From Nitrospira lenta (lineage in GTDB: Bacteria; Nitrospirota; Nitrospiria; Nitrospirales; Nitrospiraceae): a stretch of DNA of 26,452 bases. Every line of letters begins with the position of its first letter. The first letter of the stretch is position 1. The stretch covers positions 1-26,452 of the forward strand of contig CAMDRK010000005.1 of the NCBI GenBank assembly GCA_945906715.1, written 5' to 3'. Shown here piece by piece: positions 7,693 to 15,816 of the stretch. The notes beneath the pieces are model-generated. The model was not told the origin of the DNA, did no database searches, and saw only the letters and a list, made by a program, of their open reading frames with translations. The position numbers and the translations under genes are program-made.

Positions 7693-9285
7693 TCATGGAT
7701 GAGATGCAAGTGGGACAAGCGTGGCCAGCTGTTCTTCGAGATGCTGCATCAGCACAGGCAAGGTTTCCTGGTGCAGCGCAGAAATCCCGATCGCCCCATA
7801 CCGACGGCACAGGACCTCCGCTTGCCCGGTCGGAAGCTGGTCGCACTTGTTGAAGACCAAGACCCGTGGAATCTGATCGAGGGCGAGGCTTTGTAGCACG
7901 GTATCGACCGATGCAATATGGGTGTCTAAATCTTTCGCCCCTGCATCGACCACATGAAGGAGGAGATCGGCATCGCGCATTTCGTCCAACGTCGTTCTAA
8001 AGGCTGCGAGGAGATCTTTAGGCAGATCGCGAATAAACCCCACTGTATCGGTAAGGATGACTTCCCTGCCATGAGGGAAATGCAGCCTGCGGCTCGTGGT
8101 ATCGAGCGTTTCAAAGACGCGTGGGGCCGTGGTCACGTGACTTTTTGTTAAGACGTTAAGTAATGTCGACTTGCCGGCGTTCGTATAGCCCACGATGGAC
8201 AGGACTGGGAATGCCTGCCGGATGCGGCGCGATCGCCGTTGATCTTGGTGACGGGCAAAGCCCGCAATCTCTCGGTCCAAATAGTCGATGCGCTCTCTGA
8301 TGCGACGTCGATCCGTTTCGAGCTTCGTTTCACCGGGCCCTCGGCTGCCGATGCCGCCGCCCAAACGAGAAAGGCTTGTTCCCTGACCGGAGAGACGGGG
8401 CAGCAGATAACGGAGTTGCGCCAACTCGACCTGCACTTTTCCTTCTCGGCTATGCGCTCGTTGCGCAAAGATGTCGAGAATCAGCTGGGTCCGATCGATG
8501 ACCGTGAGATCGGTGATCTCCGCAATGGCCCGCAGCTGAGCAGGGGCCAAATCCTGATCGAAGATGAGCAAGTCCGCGCCCTTTTGCATGGCTTGCATCA
8601 GGACGTCCTTAAGTTTGCCGCTTCCTAATTGAAACCGATGATGGCCGCTCTGTGTACGCTGCACTAATCGATCGATCACAGTGAGATCTGCCGAGGAGGC
8701 CAGTTCGGCCAATTCTGCGAGGCGCTCTTCTTGTTCAGCCTTGCTCTTGGGCGAAGCGCTCACGAGGATGGCGGTCTGCCCCTGAGCCATCGTATGAGAA
8801 CTACTCTGACGCTGGAGGTCGGCCTCTAATTCGCGAATGAACGTCTCGAAACTCACCGGGCATTGATGCACCAGAGTGGGCGTCAAGAGGGTATACAGCT
8901 GCCCCTGTGGGCTGGGTGCATTCAGATGGGCCAGGGAAAGTAGCCCTGGTTCGCCTTTGGGAGTAACAGACAACATGCCAATCATATCGAGACGGAGCAG
9001 GCCCAGCATCGTAAGCTCTTCTTGAGCCAAGGGTAATTCCTTTAATTGCGAACGTATCAGGCGAAGGCCACGCAGCGATCGCGGGCTTGCGCGAAAGGTG
9101 GCCAGGGTCGTCGGTGAGGGTTCAGCGCCGGCTCCTACCAAGACATCTTGGACAGCTCCACGCCTGGTGATGACAAGTCCAATGGGACGCCGAATTTCGT
9201 GCGTAAACTGTGCGAGGGTTTTTGCCGCTTCAGCTGAGAGCACTTCATCCACGGGCATACGCCGTCGATAGAGCCGCTCAAGCAT
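7693..9285 (-). CDS. hflX: Ribosome-associated GTPase HflX (true start probably upstream, at 9336)
   Basis: HflX is a GTPase that binds 50S subunits and splits stalled ribosomes. From the first ATG it has 530 residues, the long form of the family. There is an N-terminal extension (1-165), then the glycine-rich segment SRLGGGIGSRGPGETKLETDRR (about 306-327). The G domain carries GYTNAGKST (366-374), DTVGF (413-417), NKCD (479-482) and a SAL motif. Coding homology continues upstream of this ATG: the 17 codons before it include GQVLGLRAGQLT, matching the G-x-x-x-GL-x-x-x-QL segment usual in long HflX proteins just before LERLYRRR. No ATG, GTG or TTG exists there. An ATT at 9336 with AAGGA 5 nt upstream is the best candidate, giving 547 residues. 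The ATG at 9285 has no ribosome binding site. Confidence 0.94.
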   Translation of the reverse strand: MLERLYRRRMPVDEVLSAEAAKTLAQFTHEIRRPIGLVITRRGAVQDVLVGAGAEPSPTTLATFRASPRSLRGLRLIRSQLKELPLAQEELTMLGLLRLDMIGMLSVTPKGEPGLLSLAHLNAPSPQGQLYTLLTPTLVHQCPVSFETFIRELEADLQRQSSSHTMAQGQTAILVSASPKSKAEQEERLAELAELASSADLTVIDRLVQRTQSGHHRFQLGSGKLKDVLMQAMQKGADLLIFDQDLAPAQLRAIAEITDLTVIDRTQLILDIFAQRAHSREGKVQVELAQLRYLLPRLSGQGTSLSRLGGGIGSRGPGETKLETDRRRIRERIDYLDREIAGFARHQDQRRSRRIRQAFPVLSIVGYTNAGKSTLLNVLTKSHVTTAPRVFETLDTTSRRLHFPHGREVILTDTVGFIRDLPKDLLAAFRTTLDEMRDADLLLHVVDAGAKDLDTHIASVDTVLQSLALDQIPRVLVFNKCDQLPTGQAEVLCRRYGAIGISALHQETLPVLMQHLEEQLATLVPLASHP

Positions 9286-9341
9286 GGTGAGCTGGCCGGC
9301 GCGAAGACCGAGAACCTGTCCGTGAATGTCTGGAATGGCCG

Positions 9342-9346
9342 TCCTT
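9342..9346 (-). promoter_or_regulatory. Ribosome binding site that points to an ATT start for hflX
   Basis: On the minus strand AAGGA lies 5 nt before an in-frame ATT (9334-9336), with a second AAGGA-like run just upstream. The first in-frame ATG (9285) has no purine-rich sequence before it. This site decides between the two possible hflX starts. Confidence 0.5.
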
Positions 9347-9366
9347 TCCTTATTGTCTTCGAAAGC

Positions 9367-9547
9367 CTGGTCTGTCTGGTCTATTCGGTCTGTCTCGTCT
9401 GTCCAGTCATCTGGTTGATGAGGTCCATCTTGTCTATCTGGTCTGTCCGGTGGGTCTTGCCGGTGCGATCAGTTGACTTGAAAGGTAGAATAGGCCTCTC
9501 CAACCAGATAGACCAGATCAACCAGACAGACTAAATGAACCGGACAG
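9367..9547. repeat. 9-bp-period inverted repeat, copy A (tsaD-hflX gap)
   Basis: The left arm (9367-9458) is a degenerate tandem of a 9-bp unit, GGTCTRTCT. The right arm (9502-9547) is the complementary type (AGATAGACC / ACCAGACAG). A unique-looking core of about 43 bp separates them. The arms could fold into a long imperfect hairpin. The right arm overlaps the 3' end of tsaD, and its GGTTGATC segment provides the tsaD stop codon. Copies of the same family are at 17341-17445, 18762-18840 and 23683-23860. Confidence 0.85.
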
Positions 9548-10576
9548 GGACGCGTGGGCATCCATATCCAATGATGCACGGAGCCCTGTGCGAAGAGCCT
9601 GCCTCCCGGCTGCAGCGATCATCGCTGCATTGTCGGTACAGTAGGACAGCGGGGGAAGACTCAACTGCAGGCTCTCAGAAGTTGCTCGTTCTTGAAGCAA
9701 CGCGCGCAACCGAGAATTGGCGGACACCCCTCCGACGACGGCTAACGCCCGGGCGCCGGATGACCGAACTGCGGCAAAGGACTTTTCAACCAAAACGCTC
9801 ACGATGGCCTCCTGATAACCGGCCGCCAAGTCAGCAACGTTTGCCATGCGAGACTGGTCATCCATTGCTTGAAGTTTATAGAGCAATGACGTCTTTAAAC
9901 CGCTAAAACTAAAATCGTGACTTCCATTTTTAAGATAGGAACGGGGAAACGCTATTGTGTCAGGATTCCCCTGTCGGGCCAGACGATCGATGGCTGGTCC
10001 TCCTGGAAATTCTAGCCCAAGTAACTGAGCACCTTTGTCAAAAGCCTCCCCTGCCGCATCGTCTCTGGTTGCTCCCAGAAGACGGCAGTGTCCACTTGGG
10101 TTCTTATAATAGAGATGGGTATGGCCGCCCGAGACAACCAGGACCACACAGGGTAAGGGAAACGCTGGATCTTTCAGCCAGGCGGAGGCGATATGGCCCT
10201 CAAGATGACTCACGCCGACCACCGGAATATTCAAAGCATAGGCCAGCGCTTTTGCATAGTTGACCCCAACGAGTAGAGCACCTGCCAGGCCAGGGCCTTG
10301 GGTGACGGCAATTCCGACGAGATCCGTCCATGCAAGGCCGGCTTGTTCAAGCGCCGTAGCGGACACACGCTCAACCGACTCAACGTGGGCACGGGAGGCC
10401 AGCTCGGGAACGACGCCTCCGAATCGCCGATGGACGTCATGCTGTGACGCAATAACGTTCGAGAGGACGGAGCCGTCTGCGGCAAGCGCCGATGCAGCCG
10501 TTTCATCGCATGACGTTTCGATCCCAAGAATGGGGCCTGGTATCCAGGTGGAGGCTGGCTGTTCAATGGAGGTCAT
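9518..10576 (-). CDS. tsaD: tRNA N6-threonylcarbamoyladenosine transferase TsaD
   Basis: TsaD transfers the threonylcarbamoyl group to A37 of ANN-decoding tRNAs, together with TsaB and TsaE. It has 352 residues. Motifs seen: ILGIETSCDETA (16-27), GPGLAGALLVG (94-104), the metal-binding pair H124/H128 in HLEGHIA, VSGGHTHLY, GEAFDKGA and a late TDNAAMIAAAG. The first 15 residues are extra relative to typical TsaD, but no other start codon lies between the ATG and the conserved block. No ribosome binding site is evident. The final residues (LSGSFSLSG) and the stop codon are encoded by the right arm of the adjacent intergenic repeat, so the C-terminus looks remodelled by the repeat. Confidence 0.96.
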   Translation of the reverse strand: MTSIEQPASTWIPGPILGIETSCDETAASALAADGSVLSNVIASQHDVHRRFGGVVPELASRAHVESVERVSATALEQAGLAWTDLVGIAVTQGPGLAGALLVGVNYAKALAYALNIPVVGVSHLEGHIASAWLKDPAFPLPCVVLVVSGGHTHLYYKNPSGHCRLLGATRDDAAGEAFDKGAQLLGLEFPGGPAIDRLARQGNPDTIAFPRSYLKNGSHDFSFSGLKTSLLYKLQAMDDQSRMANVADLAAGYQEAIVSVLVEKSFAAVRSSGARALAVVGGVSANSRLRALLQERATSESLQLSLPPLSYCTDNAAMIAAAGRQALRTGLRASLDMDAHASLSGSFSLSG

Positions 10577-10599
10577 CGTGAAATCGTTTTGATTACGCT

Positions 10600-10628
10600 A
10601 TTGGACCGACAAAAAAGATACGCTGCAA
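10600..10628 (-). promoter_or_regulatory. Possible promoter of tsaD
   Basis: On the minus strand TTGCAG (10623-10628), a 17-nt spacer and TCCAAT (10600-10605) stand just downstream of the clpC hairpin and about 24 nt before the tsaD ATG. The match to consensus is only partial. Confidence 0.35.
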
Positions 10629-10640
10629 GAATCTAAATAA

Positions 10641-10677
10641 CAAGGCCCTTGTGGCTGCTGATGCCACAAGGGCCTTG
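10641..10677 (-). terminator. Hairpin terminator downstream of clpC
   Basis: A perfect 15-bp inverted repeat (arms 10641-10655 and 10663-10677) with a 7-nt loop lies 46 nt after the clpC stop. On the minus strand it is followed directly by TTATTTAG, a short T-rich run. It is well placed to end clpC transcription before the tsaD promoter. Confidence 0.75.
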
Positions 10678-10722
10678 TCCTAACTCCTTGCAATGAGGCC
10701 GCGCAGGCACGGGTCCGGGAAA

Positions 10723-13149
10723 TTAGACGCCGGCCATCGCCTCCTGCGCGATGAATGCCGGAGCACCATCGCGAAGCACCACGCGGATCTTTCGAGATTC
10801 CTTGAATCGTCCTCTGATCATCTCCTCGGAGAGAGGATCGCCGATCGCGCGCTGTATTGTCCTACGCATCGGTCTCGCTCCATAAAGCGGTTCATAGCCC
10901 TCTTTAATCAACCACTGCTTGACGTCGTCATCGACCTCGAGTTCCACACCCTTTTCGAGGAGACGCAGGTTGAGCTCACCCAAGAGAATATCGAGGATAC
11001 TGTAGAGATGCGTCTTATCCAATTGATGAAAGACCACAATCTCGTCGATCCGATTCAAGAACTCCGGGCTGAACGATCGGCGCAATTCTCCCAATACTTC
11101 TTCCTTCTTATGACGCTCCTGATCGCCTTCCGTGCTCTGGAATCCGAGCGAGACCCCCTTCTGGATCATTTTGGTCCCAATATTGGAGGTCATGATGATG
11201 ACGCAATTCTTGAAGTCGATCTTGCGTCCGAGGCTATCGGTCAGCACCCCATCATCCAATACTTGCAACAGGATATTGAACACATCAGGATGCGCCTTTT
11301 CGATTTCATCGAACAAGACCACGGAGTAGGGCCGACGCCTGACCCGTTCAGTCAATTGCCCACCCTCTTCATATCCCACATACCCCGGAGGGGCTCCGAA
11401 GAGTCGTGAACTGGTGAATTTTTCCTGATACTCGGACATATCGATCCGAATAAGAGAGTCTTCGCTATTGAAGAGGAACTCCGCCAGTGTCCTCGCCAGC
11501 TCGGTCTTTCCAACTCCGGTTGGTCCCAGGAAAATAAAGGACCCGATAGGTTTTTTCGCTTCCTTCAAGCCGGCGCGTGACCGTCGAATGGCTCTGGCCA
11601 CAGCAGAGATTGCTTCGTTCTGTCCGACCACACGTTTATGGAGGAACTCCTCCATGCGCAGCAATTTGTTCGATTCTTCTTCTTCGAGCTTGAAGAGTGG
11701 AATGCCTGTCATCTTGGACACGACATAGGCCACCTCTTCTTTGCCGATTGTCGGTTTATTCTTCTCCTGGCTCTTTTTCCACTCACGCTTAGACTCATCC
11801 AACAGTTTCCGCAGCCGTTCTTCTTCTTCGCGGTGGCGGACGGCCTCCTCAAAGTTCTGCATCGAGATGGCTAGTTCCTTGTCACGGGAGACTTTTTTCA
11901 ACTCCTGTTCCATGGCCTTGAGATCAGTCGGCAGCGCATAGGTCTGCAGTTTAGCCCGTGATCCCGTCTCATCGATCAAATCGATGGCCTTGTCCGGCAA
12001 GAACCGATCGCTAATGTATCGGTCCGACAGCTTGACCGCTTCAAGGATGGCCTCTTCTGAAATATCGACACCATGATGCTCTTCGTACCGATCACGAAGC
12101 CCCTGGATGATCAGGACCGTCTCCTCAATACTCGGCGGTTGGACGTGAATCGGTTGGAATCGCCGCTTGAGGGCTCCGTCCTTCTCAATATGCTTTCGGT
12201 ATTCATCGAGAGTCGTTGCGCCGATACATTGGATTTCACCTCGCGACAAAGCAGGCTTGAGCATGTTGGAGGCGTCGATCGATCCTTCTGCCGCCCCTGC
12301 TCCGACCAAGGTATGAAGTTCGTCGATAAAGATGATGATGTTGCCGGCCTGGACAATTTCTTTCATCACGACCTTCAGCCGTTCCTCAAACTGACCACGA
12401 TACTTCGTCCCTGCGACCAGCGAACCGAGGTCGAGCGCAATGACCCGCCGTGAAAGAAGGTTATCCGGCACTTCGGACTGGATGATTCGTTGGGCAAGCC
12501 CTTCGACAATGGCGGTCTTGCCGACACCCGCTTCCCCGATGAGCACAGGATTATTTTTCGAACGGCGGCTCAGGATCTGAAGTACCCGCTCGATTTCGTC
12601 GGCTCGGCCGATGACGGGATCCAGTTGCCCTGCCTGGGCCAACTGGGTCAGATCACGACCGAACTCATCGAGCGCCGGGGTATTGCTCTTCCGATCGCGC
12701 TCACGCGGGGCAGACTTTCGGAGAAAGGTTACGGTTAATTGCCGGGCAGTCAGAAGATTCGCTCCCAGGCTGCGGAGGATTTTCCCGCCTATCCCCTCCT
12801 CTTCTCGGAGGAGCCCCAATAAGAGATGTTCACTGCCGATATGATTGTGTCCAAGGAGACGGGCTTCTTCAACCCCATACTCGATAACCTTCTTGACCCG
12901 GGGGCTGAAGGGAATTTCGCCAAAGGTCATGGTGGTTCCGCCACCGGGCAAGTTCCGTTCAATTTCCAAACGAATCTGTTCGGTCGAGAGTCCCATCTTT
13001 TTCAAAATCATCAGGGCAATCCCGTCGGATTCGCGGAGAATGGCCAAAACGAGGTGCTCGGTTCCGAGGTAGTCGTTTTGATGCCGCTCAGCCTCTTCCC
13101 GCGCGAGAATGATAATCTTCCGGCCCTTATCCGTAAATCTTTCGAACAT
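10723..13149 (-). CDS. clpC: ATP-dependent Clp protease ATP-binding subunit ClpC
   Basis: ClpC is an AAA+ unfoldase that feeds substrates to ClpP. It has 808 residues. It has a double Clp N-domain (1-145), a first AAA+ module with GEAGVGKT (205-212), a UVR-type coiled middle segment (NFEEAVRHREEEERL, about 430) and a second AAA+ module with GPTGVGKTE. SLGFQ in the C-terminal module looks like the ClpP-docking LGF loop. The UVR segment and length indicate ClpC rather than ClpA or ClpB. The ATG has a strong AGGAGG ribosome binding site just upstream. It is transcribed alone, from the promoter at 13218-13246 to the hairpin at 10641-10677, and is divergent from nadK. No clpP or mcsAB gene is in the window. 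Confidence 0.97.
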   Translation of the reverse strand: MFERFTDKGRKIIILAREEAERHQNDYLGTEHLVLAILRESDGIALMILKKMGLSTEQIRLEIERNLPGGGTTMTFGEIPFSPRVKKVIEYGVEEARLLGHNHIGSEHLLLGLLREEEGIGGKILRSLGANLLTARQLTVTFLRKSAPRERDRKSNTPALDEFGRDLTQLAQAGQLDPVIGRADEIERVLQILSRRSKNNPVLIGEAGVGKTAIVEGLAQRIIQSEVPDNLLSRRVIALDLGSLVAGTKYRGQFEERLKVVMKEIVQAGNIIIFIDELHTLVGAGAAEGSIDASNMLKPALSRGEIQCIGATTLDEYRKHIEKDGALKRRFQPIHVQPPSIEETVLIIQGLRDRYEEHHGVDISEEAILEAVKLSDRYISDRFLPDKAIDLIDETGSRAKLQTYALPTDLKAMEQELKKVSRDKELAISMQNFEEAVRHREEEERLRKLLDESKREWKKSQEKNKPTIGKEEVAYVVSKMTGIPLFKLEEEESNKLLRMEEFLHKRVVGQNEAISAVARAIRRSRAGLKEAKKPIGSFIFLGPTGVGKTELARTLAEFLFNSEDSLIRIDMSEYQEKFTSSRLFGAPPGYVGYEEGGQLTERVRRRPYSVVLFDEIEKAHPDVFNILLQVLDDGVLTDSLGRKIDFKNCVIIMTSNIGTKMIQKGVSLGFQSTEGDQERHKKEEVLGELRRSFSPEFLNRIDEIVVFHQLDKTHLYSILDILLGELNLRLLEKGVELEVDDDVKQWLIKEGYEPLYGARPMRRTIQRAIGDPLSEEMIRGRFKESRKIRVVLRDGAPAFIAQEAMAGV

Positions 13150-13217
13150 CCTGCCTCCTTTTAGGGGGAGCCTATAACCGGTTCCGAATGCGCAAAGCTC
13201 TCGAAAAATCTGACCTA

Positions 13218-13246
13218 ATACTATCTAGAAGGATTTTCAGTGTCAA
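13218..13246 (-). promoter_or_regulatory. Sigma70-type promoter of clpC
   Basis: On the minus strand there is a perfect TTGACA (13241-13246), a 17-nt spacer and TAGTAT (13218-13223). The expected start site near 13211 gives a leader of about 60 nt ending in the AGGAGG ribosome binding site. No CtsR-like or CIRCE-like operator is visible around it. Confidence 0.75.
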
Positions 13247-13325
13247 GGCTGTGAAACAATCGTACATGCCACGAGCCGGTCTGGACGGAACATCGTGCAG
13301 AGATGTCTGCTGTGCTTCTGATTCG

Positions 13326-13355
13326 TTGACTTCAAAAGAACCCTCCCGATACAAT
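13326..13355 (+). promoter_or_regulatory. Sigma70-type promoter of nadK
   Basis: TTGACT (13326-13331), an 18-nt spacer and TACAAT (13350-13355) lie 50 nt before the nadK ATG. The arrangement is divergent to the clpC promoter, with about 80 nt between the two -35 boxes. Confidence 0.65.
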
Positions 13356-13405
13356 CTCGGACTTTCCAGCCCATATCTAAATAGCGCCACGACAGGGTTT
13401 TAGCA

Positions 13406-14266
13406 ATGAAAAACAAAAGTATCGGGATTTTGGTAAAGCCGAAGTTCCCTGAGATCAAGAGCACGCTACAAGATGTGGTTGCCTGGCTCCGAGCTCGAAG
13501 CATCGACGTGATTTTGGACCAGTCATCGGCGATGCTTCTCGGTGAACAGGGTGGGTATCAGAAAACTCAGCTGGCAAGCAAGGCAGACGTGCTTTTGGTC
13601 TTAGGCGGCGACGGAACGATGCTCAGTGCCGCTCGACTTGCCGGGGAACGAAGCATTCCCATTCTGGGGGTCAACATGGGCGGGTTAGGATTTTTGACGG
13701 AGGTCCGTCTGGAGAATCTCTACCCCTCGCTCGAACGGGTATTTGCGAATGATTTTGTGCTGGATGAACGGCTCATGCTACGGACGCATATCCATCGGCA
13801 TGGAGAAACAGTCGCGCAAGGAGTGGTATTGAACGATGTCGTGATCAGTAAGGGCACCCTCGCCCGCATGATCGAACTGAAGATCGCGATTCAAGGGCGG
13901 TTCGTCACCAACTTGCGGGGCGACGGGTTGATCGTCAGCAGCCCGACTGGCTCCACCGCCTACTCCCTTTCTGCCGGTGGCCCCATTATCGATCCGGCAG
14001 TCCAGTCATTGATCCTGACGCCGATCAGTCCCCATACGCTGACGCATCGGCCATTGATTGTGCCAGGCAATGCGGAGATTGAAGTGACCCTCACCAGTAA
14101 AGATGATGGCGCCATGGCGACACTCGATGGGCAGGTGGGAGTGGCGATCACGCAGGGAGATACAGTCGTGATTCAGACATCAGAGAACCTGACCAGGTTG
14201 ATCAGATTTCCCGAAAGTAATTACTACGATGTACTCAGAGAGAAACTCAAGTGGGGGGACGGATAG
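13406..14266 (+). CDS. nadK: NAD kinase
   Basis: This enzyme phosphorylates NAD to NADP and is the only route to NADP. It has 286 residues, a normal length. Family motifs: GGDGT (67-71), GVNMGGLGFLTE (88-99), NDVVIS (143-148) and SPTGSTAYSLSAGGP (179-193). Substrate-binding and catalytic residues are the aspartate in GGDG and the ND pair. The ATG follows an AGGG at about 9 nt. It is monocistronic on the plus strand, with its own promoter, and converges on the ferredoxin reductase gene with only 18 nt between the stops. No hairpin is visible there, so antisense overlap of the two 3' ends is likely. Confidence 0.96.
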   Translation: MKNKSIGILVKPKFPEIKSTLQDVVAWLRARSIDVILDQSSAMLLGEQGGYQKTQLASKADVLLVLGGDGTMLSAARLAGERSIPILGVNMGGLGFLTEVRLENLYPSLERVFANDFVLDERLMLRTHIHRHGETVAQGVVLNDVVISKGTLARMIELKIAIQGRFVTNLRGDGLIVSSPTGSTAYSLSAGGPIIDPAVQSLILTPISPHTLTHRPLIVPGNAEIEVTLTSKDDGAMATLDGQVGVAITQGDTVVIQTSENLTRLIRFPESNYYDVLREKLKWGDG

Positions 14267-14284
14267 AAATTAAAGACGTGCAGG

Positions 14285-15640
14285 CTAGGCTTTCCCGCTC
14301 TCGATCAATTTGAGCATTTCCTGGTTGCTCGTGAATTTGAATTCCCCGATACAATCCTCGCCCCAGTGAGTTTTTTCATTCGATTCGAGTATGCGGAGCC
14401 CTGCCAGATCGACTGGGTAACTCTTGTGCGCCGTGAGTGTTGAAGCAAGCTTGCCGAGAACTACTTTTATGTCGGAGTGGCTACCAGATGTTTTAGTTGA
14501 GAGGTATTTGGTCACAACGTCAGCGCACCAATCTCCATCCCGCTTCGCGATGCCGACTAAGCCCTCGCTCGCTTTTCGTGCCCACCCGGCGAGAAACACG
14601 CCGTCCACCACCTTCCCTGCAGTCTCATCATAGGCTTGGAAGAGCGCGTCGTCCGGATCGTTGCCGGTCTTATTGGGGTTTGTGACAAACAGGCCGCTCT
14701 TATATGGTAGCCCGACGGTCTCATCGACTTTGTCACCGACGGCAAAGACTACGGAGTCGCAAGGAAACTCATAATACTGTTTTAACCCGACAGCGACCGT
14801 ATCCTCGCCTTTTGGATCGAGCTTGTTGTCTTCCATCTCCAGCCCACGAACACGGTTGTTTCCATCCACTAGGATACGTTTCGGAGAGGCCAAAAACTTA
14901 AAGCCCATCTGTGTCTCGCTAACCTTCGGCTCGCACTTTGTAAACTCGTCCGTCAAGCCCTTGAGTACTTCGTCTGCATTCTGGCCGACCGCAGCCAGGC
15001 GGTCTTTAATCCGAGCGACCTCATTGGCAATCCCGCTCACATCCATGTTGGCGCACACCATTCGAATTTCTTTCGGATTGTACTTTCGCTCGGCAGGTCC
15101 ACGCCGCACGATCGCTGTAACCCGCTCGACTTTCTTGTAGCGAATCAGCCAGTGAGCGATATCGACCATTACATCGCCGGCGCCAATCACCGCGACATGC
15201 TTACCCATCTCAAACGGGCGATCGCCAAACCCAGGAAGCCGATTAAAGTGGTACACGACATCCTTCGCATGGAACACGCCCTTGGCTGAATCTCCCTCTA
15301 CTCCGATGGCCTTGGTCCCCTGCGCACCAATAGAAAATACGACTGCGCCGGCGCCAAGGCTTCGGACCTCTTCCACCGTGAGATCTTTTCCGTTGCCAAT
15401 TGAGACATTGCCGAAATAATGAACGTTCGGTCGCTCGAGTAATTCCCAGTACTGCTTCTTGAGACCACCACGGAGTTTGAGTTTTGCCGGGAAGATCCCG
15501 TACTCAGCCAACCCGCCGAACTTGATGTCCCGATTCAGGATAATGACTTCATGGCCTGCCTTCGCGAGTGAACTCGCCACGGCCATTCCTGCCGGTCCAG
15601 CGCCAGCCACAATGATTACATGCGATGTCGGTGTGCTCAT
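14285..15640 (-). CDS. Ferredoxin-NADP+ reductase, adrenodoxin-reductase (FprA) type
   Basis: A 451-residue soluble FAD/NAD(P)-binding oxidoreductase. The N-terminal FAD fold has GAGPAG (13-18) and the glutamate-synthase-like FGGLAEYGIFP (41-51). The second dinucleotide fold has VIGAGDVMVDIAHWL (151-165), followed by the NADPH-phosphate-type RRGP (179-182). The block GWARKASEGLVGIAKRDG (about 350-370) resembles the conserved GW-x-R-x-x-x-G-x-x-G-x-x-K segment of FprA and adrenodoxin reductase. There is no N-terminal cysteine cluster, which argues against GltD. Such enzymes move electrons between NADPH and ferredoxin. Placement beside fumarase and citrate synthase fits central redox metabolism, but the partner ferredoxin is not in the window. 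It has its own candidate promoter. Confidence 0.8.
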   Translation of the reverse strand: MSTPTSHVIIVAGAGPAGMAVASSLAKAGHEVIILNRDIKFGGLAEYGIFPAKLKLRGGLKKQYWELLERPNVHYFGNVSIGNGKDLTVEEVRSLGAGAVVFSIGAQGTKAIGVEGDSAKGVFHAKDVVYHFNRLPGFGDRPFEMGKHVAVIGAGDVMVDIAHWLIRYKKVERVTAIVRRGPAERKYNPKEIRMVCANMDVSGIANEVARIKDRLAAVGQNADEVLKGLTDEFTKCEPKVSETQMGFKFLASPKRILVDGNNRVRGLEMEDNKLDPKGEDTVAVGLKQYYEFPCDSVVFAVGDKVDETVGLPYKSGLFVTNPNKTGNDPDDALFQAYDETAGKVVDGVFLAGWARKASEGLVGIAKRDGDWCADVVTKYLSTKTSGSHSDIKVVLGKLASTLTAHKSYPVDLAGLRILESNEKTHWGEDCIGEFKFTSNQEMLKLIESGKA

Positions 15641-15697
15641 ACGTTGTTCCCTGGGGGAAGTGAGTGAAAATGCCTAGAACCTCAACACTTCCGCGGA

Positions 15698-15726
15698 CTT
15701 TAACATAGGAACTTTTGTGGTGTCAA
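15698..15726 (-). promoter_or_regulatory. Candidate promoter of the ferredoxin-NADP reductase gene
   Basis: On the minus strand there is a perfect TTGACA (15721-15726), a 17-nt spacer and a weak TTAAAG -10 (15698-15703). It lies 58 nt before the ATG. The weak -10 suggests either low activity or help from an activator. Confidence 0.45.
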
Positions 15727-15761
15727 AGCTGCTTTTGCGCGTGAAGCGCCGCCGGAGAAGT

Positions 15762-15797
15762 GGGACAGGCACCGCCGAAAACGGCGGAGCCAGTCCC
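15762..15797. repeat. 16-bp imperfect hairpin between fumC and the reductase gene
   Basis: Arms at 15762-15777 and 15782-15797 pair at 14 of 16 positions around an AAAA loop. It sits just past the fumC stop on the minus strand. No T-run follows on either strand, so a classical terminator is doubtful. A dispersed palindromic repeat is an alternative. Confidence 0.65.
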
Positions 15798-15816
15798 CCT
15801 ACCCCTCCTACCCCCC
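15795..15816. repeat. GGGGTAG-type repeat containing the fumC stop codon
   Basis: On the minus strand this short stretch reads as G-runs interrupted by TAG, and one of these TAGs is the in-frame fumC stop (15808-15810). The same kind of unit makes up the larger element at 25390-25460. Confidence 0.45.

Noticed and set aside
9367..9547. CRISPR array
   Set aside because: Units are 9 bp, degenerate and contiguous, with no spacers of regular length and no cas genes nearby.
10693..11409. Plus-strand open frame of 238 codons
   Set aside because: It is antisense to the second AAA+ module of clpC and resembles no protein.
13150..13405. CtsR or CIRCE operator controlling clpC
   Set aside because: Beyond the two divergent promoters I could not find a convincing tandem heptamer or long inverted repeat.
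14267..14284. Bidirectional terminator between nadK and the ferredoxin reductase gene
   Set aside because: Only 18 nt separate the stops and no hairpin can be drawn there.
15762..15797. Rho-independent terminator for fumC
   Set aside because: The hairpin is strong, but no T-run follows on either strand. It is listed as a repeat or hairpin instead.
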